From Aminipila sp963524205 (lineage in GTDB: Bacteria > Bacillota > Clostridia > Peptostreptococcales > Anaerovoracaceae), in the NCBI GenBank assembly GCA_963524205.1, contig CAURED010000026.1, positions 1 through 27,837 on the forward strand: a stretch of DNA of 27,837 bases. Reading direction: 5' to 3'. Both the position numbers and the translations under genes were made by a program. The notes below the pieces were generated by a model. The model did not search any database, was not told the DNA's origin, and was given only the letters and a program-made list of their open reading frames with translations. Positions 15,522-22,301 of this stretch are shown here, piece after piece (position 1 is the first letter of the stretch; each line of letters starts with the position of its first letter).

Positions 15522-15564
15522 ATATAATAGGAAATATCGATAAATTTTCCTATTATATAAAAAA
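15516..15564. repeat. 19-bp perfect inverted repeat
   Basis: The left arm TTTTTTATATAATAGGAAA (15516-15534) and right arm TTTCCTATTATATAAAAAA (15546-15564) are exact reverse complements with an 11-nt loop. The left arm overlaps the T tract of the kce terminator, so this is a second, AT-rich hairpin placed between that terminator and the folded RNA candidate. Confidence 0.8.
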
Positions 15565-15570
15565 GGAAGT

Positions 15571-15680
15571 GCAGAGGGGCGGAAGCCTCTTTGCCCATAA
15601 GGGAGGGTGTTCAGCGAATAAAATGAGCGCCGAAGGGAACCATGGGGTTCCCTAACGGAGTGGCAAAGTCACATTTTTTA
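15571..15680 (+). ncRNA. Candidate structured leader RNA upstream of whiA
   Basis: This GC-richer island of about 100 nt folds into several exact helices. Hairpin A is CAGAGGGGC-GGAA-GCCTCTTTG (15572-15593), with a GNRA tetraloop. P2 is GGTGTTCA/TGAGCGCC (15606-15613, 15624-15631). P3 is AGGGAACC-ATGG-GGTTCCCT (15634-15653). A long-range P1, CTTTGCC (15589-15595) with GGCAAAG (15662-15668), would close a three-way junction. P1 shares bases with hairpin A, so the two are mutually exclusive. A T6 run (15674-15679) follows P1, and the whiA ribosome binding site lies immediately after it. This layout is riboswitch-like. I could not match it to a known class; the GCCGAAGG core only loosely recalls glycine or lysine riboswitches. 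Confidence 0.6.
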
Positions 15681-15694
15681 GTTAGAGGGGTAAT

Positions 15695-16639
15695 ATGTCA
15701 TTTTCAGTAGATACAAAAAATGAACTGGCTCGGTTAGAGCAAGAAAAAAAATGCTGCATGCTTGCTGAGATTGCAGGTTTTGTTCGTATGTGTGGCAGTA
15801 TAAGACTTGCAGGCGGTGGCAAATTTACAATTATAATAACTACAGAAAATCCTGCTGCTGCCAGACATTTTAAAAAAATAATTAAGGACTATTTTGATGT
15901 AGATGCAAATCTGGAAATAGGTCAGAGTACTACTTTAAAAAAGGGGCATGTGTATTTACTTACTATAGGTCCCGAGGAGCGCAGTGAGCAGATTTTACGT
16001 GAAACAGGAATCCTTATGGTTAAAGAAGGAATGAATTTTATTAGTGATGGGATTTATGAAGGGTTAATTAAAACGAAGTGTTGTCGAAAATCATATTTAA
16101 GAGGAGTTTTTTTAGGGTCAGGTACAATCAGTGATCCAGAAAAAGGATATCATATGGAATTTGTATGCAGCACTCAGACATTATCAAATGATGTAAAAAA
16201 ATTGATTAATAGTTTTGTTGGTTTACATGCAAAGCAAGTAAAGAGAAAGAAAAGTTATGTCGTATATGTGAAGGAATCTGAGCAGATAGTAGACATTTTA
16301 AATATATTGAAGGCACACGGACAGTTACTAAAGTTTGAAGATACGCGAATAATGAAAGAAATGCGGAATAAAACAAATAGAATTAATAATTGTGATAGTG
16401 CAAATTTAGATAAAACATTAAATGCTTCAGAAAAACAAGTTGAAGCCATAAGAAAAATTGAGGAAATAAAAGGATTGGATTTTTTGAATGATAAATTAAA
16501 AGAAGTTGCATTGCTTCGATTAGATAATCCGGATGCAACCTTACAGGAATTAGCGGATATGATGGAGCCGCCATTAAAGAAATCTGGTATGAATCATAGA
16601 TTAAAAAAGATTGAAGAAATTGCGGGAAAACTAGTATAA
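15695..16639 (+). CDS. whiA: DNA-binding protein WhiA
   Basis: The 314-aa protein has the WhiA architecture. The N-terminal LAGLIDADG-like domain is degenerate and non-nuclease: FSVDTKNELARLE, CCMLAEIAGFVRMCGSI, KTKCCRKSYLRGVFLGSGTISDPEKGYHMEF. The C-terminal helix-turn-helix covers about residues 230-314, with NRINNCDSANLDKT, LRLDNPDATLQELADMM and SGMNHRLKKI. WhiA regulates sporulation genes in Streptomyces and affects division, chromosome segregation and lipid composition in Bacillus. The ATG at 15695 is preceded by GAGGGG. It is separated here from rapZ by kce and a terminator, so unlike the usual arrangement it must have its own promoter or depend on read-through. Four DnaA-box matches follow the gene. 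Confidence 0.97.
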   Translation: MSFSVDTKNELARLEQEKKCCMLAEIAGFVRMCGSIRLAGGGKFTIIITTENPAAARHFKKIIKDYFDVDANLEIGQSTTLKKGHVYLLTIGPEERSEQILRETGILMVKEGMNFISDGIYEGLIKTKCCRKSYLRGVFLGSGTISDPEKGYHMEFVCSTQTLSNDVKKLINSFVGLHAKQVKRKKSYVVYVKESEQIVDILNILKAHGQLLKFEDTRIMKEMRNKTNRINNCDSANLDKTLNASEKQVEAIRKIEEIKGLDFLNDKLKEVALLRLDNPDATLQELADMMEPPLKKSGMNHRLKKIEEIAGKLV

Positions 16640-16712
16640 AATAAATGAAGAAATCTGCTGTCGAATGTCAAGTTTTTTTGAAAAAACATAGTAAAAATAA
16701 ACTGAAAAAATC

Positions 16713-16887
16713 TGTGGATAACTTGCTGTTGACAAATGTAAAAAAAGCTAGAATAAAGTAGAATCAATGAGGGTAAGACATAAAGTTATTCACAGACAAC
16801 GTGGGATAAAATTGTATACAATTTCTGCGAACTATGTGGAAAAGTGACGAATTGTTTAAAATACTAGCATTTATGGGCTGTGGAAAA
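16713..16887. promoter_or_regulatory. Cluster of four DnaA-box matches
   Basis: Four 9-mers fitting TTWTNCACA lie in 175 bp between whiA and the DUF554 gene. They are TTATCCACA on the minus strand (16713-16721, perfect), TTATTCACA on the plus strand (16786-16794), and TTTTCCACA on the minus strand twice (16835-16843 and 16879-16887). The surrounding DNA is AT-rich. A TTGACA at 16729-16734 could be a -35, but no -10 is convincingly spaced. dnaA, dnaN and rpmH are absent, so a regulatory DnaA-binding cluster is more likely than the main origin. No gene lies in this 275-bp gap. Confidence 0.6.
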
Positions 16888-16914
16888 CGATTTAAATAAA
16901 AGGAGGCAAATTTA

Positions 16915-17595
16915 ATGTTTGCAGTTATTATTAATACCATAGCGGTTCTAGTGGGCAGTACGGTTGGATTACTTTTAAAAGAAGGAATTCCAGACAGCAT
17001 AAGAGATATCGTTATGAAAGGTTTGGCTCTGTGTACAATCTATATTGGAATAACAGGTTCTTTGAAAGGCCAAAATACCTTAGTTTTAATTTTATCAGTT
17101 GTTATTGGTTCTATTATAGGACAAAGCCTGGATTTAGATAAAAGGCTAAATAAATTTGCCGAAAAACTAGAGAGTAGATTTAAAAAGCCAGGGGATAAGG
17201 TTTCTATAGCAGAGGGATTTGTAACAGCCAGTTTATTGTTTTGTGTAGGTGCAATGACTATAGTTGGTTCACTTAGAGCAGGACTTGAGGGAGATTATGA
17301 AATGCTTATGACAAAATCTATTTTAGATTTAATTTCTTCGTGTATTTTTGCATCTGCTCTTGGAATTGGAGTGCTGCTATCAGCAGGTTTTGTATTAATT
17401 TTCCAAGGAAGTATAGTACTGCTTGCACAGTATGTATCTCCGTATTTAGGGGATTATGTTATTGCAGAAATGACATGCGTAGGCTCATTACTTATTATAG
17501 CGTTAGGTTTAAATATTTTAGGCGTTACTCAGCTAAAAGTTATGAATTATTTGCCCGCGATATTTATTCCAATTATTTTATGTATGTTCATGTAA
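16915..17595 (+). CDS. DUF554 family membrane protein
   Basis: The 226-aa protein has about seven predicted membrane segments and family features: an N-terminal AVIINTIAVLVGSTVGLLLKEGIP, GIGSLKG-like GITGSLKGQN, an EGFVTASLLFCVGAMTIVGSL block, and a C-terminal NILGVTQLKVMNYLPAIF. DUF554 (YdfK/YqgA-like) proteins are of unknown function and have been considered possible transporters. The ATG is preceded by AGGAGG. The upstream region carries the DnaA-box cluster. No terminator is evident before the next gene, whose own extended -10 promoter lies in the gap. Confidence 0.9.
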   Translation: MFAVIINTIAVLVGSTVGLLLKEGIPDSIRDIVMKGLALCTIYIGITGSLKGQNTLVLILSVVIGSIIGQSLDLDKRLNKFAEKLESRFKKPGDKVSIAEGFVTASLLFCVGAMTIVGSLRAGLEGDYEMLMTKSILDLISSCIFASALGIGVLLSAGFVLIFQGSIVLLAQYVSPYLGDYVIAEMTCVGSLLIIALGLNILGVTQLKVMNYLPAIFIPIILCMFM

Positions 17596-17631
17596 TATTA
17601 ACCTGCTGTTAATAATTCCTTAAGAATAAAG

Positions 17632-17640
17632 TGATATAAT
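17632..17640 (+). promoter_or_regulatory. Extended -10 promoter of the Zn-ribbon gene
   Basis: TGATATAAT, an extended TGn plus perfect TATAAT, lies 53 bp before the start codon. The -35 position is AT-rich without a clear hexamer. Confidence 0.5.
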
Positions 17641-17692
17641 GATTTGATAAATAAGAATATAATTATATTAATATATAAGGGAGAATTAAATA

Positions 17693-17902
17693 ATGGAAAA
17701 GAAACAATACATATGTCCTAAATGTGGATGTCAACAATATGAACATGATCAATTCCAAGCTACAGGAGGAAATTTTGCTAAAATTTTTGATGTTCAGAAT
17801 AAGAAATTTGTGACTATTAGTTGTACCCAGTGTGGCTATACAGAATTATATAAGGTAGGAGCTTCTACTGGTTGGAATATTTTAGATTTCCTAATGGGCT
17901 AA
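17693..17902 (+). CDS. Small zinc-ribbon protein (YpzJ/COG3478-like)
   Basis: The 69-aa protein has two CxxC knuckles, C8-P-K-C11 and C44-T-Q-C47, which together form a rubredoxin-like zinc ribbon. Between them lies the conserved QATGGNFAKIFDVQNKKF segment, followed by GYTELYK. Members of this family (zinc_ribbon_13) are called putative nucleic-acid-binding proteins, without proven function. It is a complete single gene with GGGAG upstream and a strong terminator downstream. Confidence 0.87.
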   Translation: MEKKQYICPKCGCQQYEHDQFQATGGNFAKIFDVQNKKFVTISCTQCGYTELYKVGASTGWNILDFLMG

Positions 17903-17926
17903 CTACAAATAAACAATTTACTCTGC

Positions 17927-17959
17927 AAAAATGCTAAGGATAAAATCCTTAGCATTTTT
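17927..17959. terminator. Strong bidirectional terminator
   Basis: A perfect 14-bp stem, AAAAATGCTAAGGA/TCCTTAGCATTTTT, has a 5-nt loop. It terminates the Zn-ribbon gene and the convergent PFL-family operon. Confidence 0.95.
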
Positions 17960-17971
17960 AATTTATATCTA

Positions 17972-19330
17972 TTAATTTTTTAAGCTCTGAAGAGGAGCAG
18001 GAATTCTTCCTCCTCTGTTAATCATTTTAGCAGGAGATTTAGAGTTTAACTTCATTACGGGACCATTTCCTAAAAGTCCACCGAAGTCTAATTCTTCTCC
18101 CTCTTTTAAACCAACAGCAGGAATAACTCTTACAGCAGTAGTTTTTGAGTTAACCATTCCTATAGCTGCTTCGTCGGCTATGATGGCAGATATTACTTCA
18201 GGAGGAGTATCTCCAGGAATAACAATCATATCAAGACCAACAGAGCAAACAGCAGTCATAGCTTCAAGCTTTTCAATAGACAGAATGCCAGCTCTTGCGG
18301 CTGCTATCATTCCAGCATCTTCTGTAACTGGAATAAATGCACCAGATAAACCACCTACGTTTGATGATGCCATTACGCCACCTTTTTTCACGGCATCGTT
18401 AAGCATAGCAAGTGCAGCAGTTGTGCCGTGCGTACCACATTGCTCAAGACCAATTTCTTCTAATATATAAGCAACAGAGTCGCCAATGGCTGGTGTTGGC
18501 GCTAAAGACAAGTCGATAATGCCGAAAGGTACGCCAAGACGTTTTGATGCTTCTGTACCAACCAGTTGCCCCATACGAGTAATCTTAAAGGCTGTTTTCT
18601 TAATCATATCAGCAATTTCAGTTAAATCTGCATCGTCAGGCATCTTTGCAAGTGCCGCACGTACTACGCCAGGGCCTGAAACACCAACATTTAGAACACA
18701 GTCAGGTTCTCCAGGACCATGGAAAGCGCCTGCCATAAAAGGATTGTCTTCAGGAGCATTACAGAAAACTACAAGTTTTGCAGCACCAATACACTGATTA
18801 TCTTTAGTTGCCTCTGCAGCGGCTTTAACTACGCCTCCCATAAGTTTTACAGCATCCATGTTTATTCCAGCTTTTGTGGAACCAATATTTATAGAGGAAC
18901 AAACAAAATCGGTTTCAGCTAGTGCTCTTGGGATTGCTTCGATTAATGCTTTATCTCCAGGAGAAAAACCTTTGTGTACTAGAGCAGAAAAACCGCCAAT
19001 AAAGTTTACGCCTACTTCCTTTGCAACTTTATCTAAAGTCTTAGCATATTTAACAGGATCCCCGCCAGAGGCTCCAACAAGCATAGCAATAGGAGTTACA
19101 GAAATTCTTTTGTTCACGATAGGAATACCATATGTTTTTTCTATATCCTCTCCAGTTTTTACTAAGTCCTTTGCATAGTTATATATTTTGTTATAAACTT
19201 TTTCACAAGATTTATCAATATCACTGTCACAGCAGTCAAGTAGTGATATACCCATAGTGATAGTTCGTATGTCCAAGTTTTCGTCTTGTATCATGGTGAT
19301 GGTTTCCATGATGTCTGTCATATTCAGCAT
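17972..19330 (-). CDS. PFL family protein (UPF0210/DUF711)
   Basis: The 452-aa cytoplasmic protein belongs to UPF0210, a family with a pyruvate-formate-lyase-like barrel but without established activity. Family blocks include ETITMIQDENLDIRTITMGISLLDC, VTPIAMLVGASGGDP, GFSALVHKGFSPGDKALI, CSSINIGSTKAGINMDAV, FHGPGEPDCVLNVGVSGPGVV, GVPFGIIDLSLAPTPAIGDSVA, MASSNVGGLSGAFIPVTEDAGM and IPGDTPPEVISAIIADEAAIG. No glycyl-radical RVxGY motif of true PFL is present. The ACT-domain gene lies 20 bp upstream, the pairing widely conserved in Firmicutes, which suggests that an amino-acid-like ligand regulates this protein. It is the last gene of the minus-strand unit. Confidence 0.93.
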   Translation of the reverse strand: MLNMTDIMETITMIQDENLDIRTITMGISLLDCCDSDIDKSCEKVYNKIYNYAKDLVKTGEDIEKTYGIPIVNKRISVTPIAMLVGASGGDPVKYAKTLDKVAKEVGVNFIGGFSALVHKGFSPGDKALIEAIPRALAETDFVCSSINIGSTKAGINMDAVKLMGGVVKAAAEATKDNQCIGAAKLVVFCNAPEDNPFMAGAFHGPGEPDCVLNVGVSGPGVVRAALAKMPDDADLTEIADMIKKTAFKITRMGQLVGTEASKRLGVPFGIIDLSLAPTPAIGDSVAYILEEIGLEQCGTHGTTAALAMLNDAVKKGGVMASSNVGGLSGAFIPVTEDAGMIAAARAGILSIEKLEAMTAVCSVGLDMIVIPGDTPPEVISAIIADEAAIGMVNSKTTAVRVIPAVGLKEGEELDFGGLLGNGPVMKLNSKSPAKMINRGGRIPAPLQSLKN

Positions 19331-19350
19331 TACCTGTACCTCCCCATAAA

Positions 19351-19614
19351 TTAAATTCTGTGCATTGAATTAAAAATGTCTTCGTGCATTACGTGTATAG
19401 TCATGCCTGACACATTTTTTTGTAGATTATCTCTTAATGCATCCAATTCACAGTTCATTTCTGATATATCAATAAGCATAACCATTGCAAAGTATTCTTG
19501 CAATACTGACTGTGTCACTTCTACTACATTTGCATTAGCTTCTGCACAAGTAGTGCTGACTTTCGCCAATATGCCTACCATGTCTTTTCCTATTACTGTT
19601 ACTACTGCCTTCAT
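19351..19614 (-). CDS. ACT domain protein (UPF0237)
   Basis: The 87-aa protein is a single ACT domain. It has MKAVVTVIGKDMVGILAKVS, ANANVVEVTQSV, FAMVMLIDIS and a final FNSMHRI, all typical of UPF0237 (GcvR-like) proteins. ACT domains bind amino acids or similar small ligands and usually regulate a partner. Here the partner is the PFL-family protein 20 bp downstream. GGGAGG precedes the ATG at 19614. Only 51 bp separate it from the radical SAM gene upstream, so it probably belongs to one transcript starting near 21385, although a weak TATAAT lies in the gap. Confidence 0.93.
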   Translation of the reverse strand: MKAVVTVIGKDMVGILAKVSTTCAEANANVVEVTQSVLQEYFAMVMLIDISEMNCELDALRDNLQKNVSGMTIHVMHEDIFNSMHRI

Positions 19615-19665
19615 ATATTTAATCCTCCCTTTGTGATTATAAACAATTTTTTTTATATTAATTTA

Positions 19666-20718
19666 TTATTTTACCACATCATAATGGTTATCTGCAAGAA
19701 AAGTATTTTCAGTATATTTAATTTCTATATTCGGATAATTTTTGGCAAAGTATTCTTTGTTACTGCGTTTATTACCAATCATGTTAGAATAGCATTTTTC
19801 GTTGCTTTGAAAAGTAAACTGGGGTTTCCGCATGTCACAAATGTGCATGGATTGTGGGTCAGAGGCTAAAAGAATCTTTAGCTTGTCTTCAAGAATTTCC
19901 TTGGCAATTTCAGCTTCCACAAGCTGTCTGAATGCAGGGTGATAAGTGCCGCCTGTAATGGCTCCGTTCTCATTGATAATATCAGTACTTTTAAGACCAA
20001 CACGTATAATGTTTATGCCTGCATCATCTAATATTTTGTACATTTCTTTTGTAGTAAAAATAGCTTCTTCCTGTGAAAGAGGCAAGTAATCTCCCCGTTT
20101 ATACATATTTAGAAGTTCAGTGTCATCAATAATAATGGTCGGATAAAGCCGTGCAACAGATGGCTTTATTTTTACCGCTTCTTTTGCTGAATAAAGAGAC
20201 TTTTCGTGTGTATCACCAGGAAGCCCAATCATTAACTGTATACCAAGTTCAAAACCATAGGATTTAATCAAATCACAGCTCCTATATACTATTTCGCTGT
20301 TATGTCCTCGGTTTGAGGCATTAAGTACCACATCATCAAAAGACTGGACTCCAAGCTCTATAATGTCTGTACCATACTGTTTTAGGTTGTCCAGAATTTC
20401 TTCATTTATATAATCAGGTCTTGTGGAGAGATGAATTTTATCAATTAAACCCTTGTCTTTATATTCTTTTGAAATTGCAAGATATGCACTTTGCTGCTCT
20501 ATTGGAATGCCTGTAAAACTGCCCCCAAAGAAGGCAGCCTCAATTGTATCTAAGCCTCTGCCTGTTAATGTAGGCAGGTATTGCTCTATAATATTTTTTA
20601 CATCTTCTGCATGAACGGGTTTCTGCCTTGCAGTAATTTTCTTCTGATTGCAGAAAACACAGTCATTTGGGCAGCCTTCATGGGGAATAAAAATAGGTAT
20701 AATAGCATGTTTTTTCAT
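19666..20718 (-). CDS. Radical SAM protein (Elp3-like, no acetyltransferase)
   Basis: The 350-aa protein has the radical SAM cluster motif CxxxCxxC at Cys16, Cys20 and Cys23 (HEGCPNDCVFCNQKKI). The barrel shows AAFFGGSFTGI, LSTRPDYI, IELGVQSFDD and LGIQLMIGLPGDT, as in the Elp3/HemN-like branch. The C-terminal part (about 230-350) lacks a GNAT domain. Clostridial genomes commonly carry this protein, often near rnc, with unknown substrate; a tRNA- or rRNA-modifying role is an inference. It overlaps the upstream DUF6873-like gene by 4 bp (ATGA), so the two are translationally coupled. Confidence 0.9.
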   Translation of the reverse strand: MKKHAIIPIFIPHEGCPNDCVFCNQKKITARQKPVHAEDVKNIIEQYLPTLTGRGLDTIEAAFFGGSFTGIPIEQQSAYLAISKEYKDKGLIDKIHLSTRPDYINEEILDNLKQYGTDIIELGVQSFDDVVLNASNRGHNSEIVYRSCDLIKSYGFELGIQLMIGLPGDTHEKSLYSAKEAVKIKPSVARLYPTIIIDDTELLNMYKRGDYLPLSQEEAIFTTKEMYKILDDAGINIIRVGLKSTDIINENGAITGGTYHPAFRQLVEAEIAKEILEDKLKILLASDPQSMHICDMRKPQFTFQSNEKCYSNMIGNKRSNKEYFAKNYPNIEIKYTENTFLADNHYDVVK

Positions 20719-21374
20719 TTAGCTCTCCATTCAATGATTGAACCAATATCTTCAAGCGGGTATTCTTCAAAGTATTTTATTTTCAGATTTTCTAATGTTA
20801 TAAAGTCTGAAATCTTTCTATAGTCAGGATGTGATTTTAAATTGCCGTTAAAGATGATTTCATTTCCAACTCTGCCAGAAGCACCACCGAGAAAACCATA
20901 AGGAAAATTACCCAGTCTCACATACCCAGGCTTGATTAAAAGAACATTAATGTAATGATTCACATATTTATATAGACCTTCATCAGAAGTAATAGCGGCA
21001 TGATTATTTATAATTACCATATTACATTTGGTATAACCCTGCTTCACATGGATCGTTTTATATTCTGACTGCTGTATTTTATCAAGCAGAGCAGGGGCGG
21101 TATATTTTAAATTATGAATAAAATAGTTACCCATACACACTGCGTTATATTTTACGTTATCAGGGTATTTATAACCAAGACATAATTGACCTTCTTCATG
21201 AAAAACTGAAGCTACAGGGTCTGCGCCTAATTTACACATATAAATATCGGGATGGGTAGCTACCTCTGGATAGACTAATCCCGTATCTTTTATCAGAACC
21301 AGATTGTGTCCTTGGCTTTCAAGGTAGTTTTGTAATATTATGTTTGCGTTGCTTGATAAATATATAGTACTCAT
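20715..21374 (-). CDS. DUF6873-like protein, possible pentein (GME) fold
   Basis: The 219-aa soluble protein has segments I associate with the DUF6873 family: an ATHPDIYMCKLGAD block, YNAVCMGNYFIHN, HVKQGYTKCNMVIINNHAAITSDEGLYKYV, VLLIKPGYVRLGNFPYGFLGGASGRVG and a NEIIFNGNLKSHPDY region. Repeated beta-strand-turn units of this kind (HxDI, ITSD.G, GGASG) suggest a guanidine-modifying-enzyme (pentein) five-fold propeller, but classical catalytic His/Cys placement is not evident. It is the first gene of the minus-strand unit and is coupled to the radical SAM gene by a 4-bp overlap. The family name is from memory. Confidence 0.72.
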   Translation of the reverse strand: MSTIYLSSNANIILQNYLESQGHNLVLIKDTGLVYPEVATHPDIYMCKLGADPVASVFHEEGQLCLGYKYPDNVKYNAVCMGNYFIHNLKYTAPALLDKIQQSEYKTIHVKQGYTKCNMVIINNHAAITSDEGLYKYVNHYINVLLIKPGYVRLGNFPYGFLGGASGRVGNEIIFNGNLKSHPDYRKISDFITLENLKIKYFEEYPLEDIGSIIEWRAK

Positions 21375-21391
21375 ATAAAATTTAATCCTTT

Positions 21392-21419
21392 ATCATACGA
21401 TTGTCCCATATTCCAGCAA
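21392..21419 (-). promoter_or_regulatory. Promoter of the DUF6873-radical SAM-ACT-PFL unit
   Basis: On the minus strand, TTGCTG (21419-21414) and TATGAT (21397-21392) are separated by 16 bp. The -35 lies inside the conserved 38-nt element. Confidence 0.55.
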
Positions 21420-21448
21420 TTTGCTTCACAAATTGGGATAGGTCATAA
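21411..21448 (-). repeat. 38-nt conserved regulatory element, copy 1
   Basis: Read on the minus strand, this begins TTATGACCTATCCCAATTTG and ends AAATTGCTGGAA. It matches 34 of 38 positions of a second copy at 27783-27820, including 21 consecutive identities. It contains the inverted repeat CAATTTG-N5-CAAATTG, and its end supplies the -35 (TTGCTG) of the DUF6873 operon. It also lies about 30 to 70 bp upstream of the ung -10. Confidence 0.8.
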
Positions 21449-21479
21449 CACGTTTGTCCTATTATATCATAAAACAAAA

Positions 21480-21488
21480 TGGTATAAT
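21480..21488 (+). promoter_or_regulatory. Extended -10 promoter of ung
   Basis: TGGTATAAT lies 55 bp upstream of the ung start. The -35 position is not clear. The conserved 38-nt element lies between this promoter and the divergent operon promoter. Confidence 0.55.
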
Positions 21489-21543
21489 ATTTTAATAGTT
21501 AAATTGTAAAAAAGATATTTTATTGAGAATTGGAGCGTAAACT

Positions 21544-22221
21544 ATGTCAAAGATTAGCAATGACTGGCTGGAGGTAATTGGAGAAGAATTTCAAAAAACA
21601 TACTATTTACAGCTACGTCAGTTTTTAATAAGTGAATATAAAACCCGAAAAATTTATCCTCCGGCGGATGATATATTTAATGCATTTCATTTTACACCCT
21701 TAAAAAATGTAAAAGTTTTACTTATTGGACAAGATCCATACCATAATGAAAATCAAGCGATAGGAGCATCGTTTGCCGTTCCCACAAGCCAAAAAGACAT
21801 ACCGCCATCACTGATAAATATCTATAAAGAGTTACATGATGATATGGGTTGCAATGTACCCAATAATGGATATCTAAAAAAATGGGCAGATCAGGGAGTT
21901 TTATTACTTAACACAGTATTAACGGTAAGAGCACATCAGGCTAACTCTCATCAAGGACAAGGCTGGGAGCAATTTACGGACGCAGTCATCAGGTCGGTTA
22001 ATGAGCAGGACAGACCCATTGTATACTTTTTATGGGGAAGACCAGCACAGTCAAAGAAGAAAATGCTGACGAATCCAAAACATTTGATTTTGGAGGCACC
22101 ACATCCAAGTCCTTTATCTGCTTATCGTGGGTTCTTCGGATGCAAGCATTTTAGTAAGGCAAATGAATTTTTGATGACAAATGGGGCTGAGCCCATAGAC
22201 TGGCAAATTGAGGATATGTAA
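21544..22221 (+). CDS. ung: Uracil-DNA glycosylase, family 1
   Basis: This enzyme removes uracil from DNA by cleaving the N-glycosidic bond, starting base-excision repair. The 225-aa length is typical. The water-activating loop GQDPYH has catalytic Asp64 (residues 62-67). ASFAVP, LLLNTVLTV (uracil-binding Asn123) and the HPSPLSAYRGFFGCKHF block with His187 complete the active site. The ATG at 21544 has a GGAG site upstream. nhaC follows after 80 bp with its own promoter, and no terminator is visible between them. Confidence 0.97.
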   Translation: MSKISNDWLEVIGEEFQKTYYLQLRQFLISEYKTRKIYPPADDIFNAFHFTPLKNVKVLLIGQDPYHNENQAIGASFAVPTSQKDIPPSLINIYKELHDDMGCNVPNNGYLKKWADQGVLLLNTVLTVRAHQANSHQGQGWEQFTDAVIRSVNEQDRPIVYFLWGRPAQSKKKMLTNPKHLILEAPHPSPLSAYRGFFGCKHFSKANEFLMTNGAEPIDWQIEDM

Positions 22222-22226
22222 AAAGC

Positions 22227-22254
22227 TTGATTTTATAGTCGTTTATGATAAAAT
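22227..22254 (+). promoter_or_regulatory. Promoter of the nhaC-family gene
   Basis: TTGATT (22227-22232), a 16-bp spacer and TAAAAT (22249-22254), also preceded by TGa as an extended -10, lie 48 bp upstream of the start codon. Confidence 0.55.
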
Positions 22255-22301
22255 GGATTTTATTGTGTTGTCAAAAATAATAATTTAGGAGAAGAATTTT
22301 T

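Noticed and set aside
15571..15680. Possible glycine or lysine riboswitch (GCGCCGAAGG and GGCAAAG segments)
   Set aside because: The short words resemble parts of both classes, but the paired GAGAG/CTCTC stem of glycine aptamers and the K-turn/loop-E parts of the lysine aptamer are absent. Kept only as an unclassified structured leader.
16713..16887. Chromosomal origin oriC
   Set aside because: The boxes are real, but dnaA, dnaN and rpmH are not adjacent and the gap is short, so a main origin is not supported.
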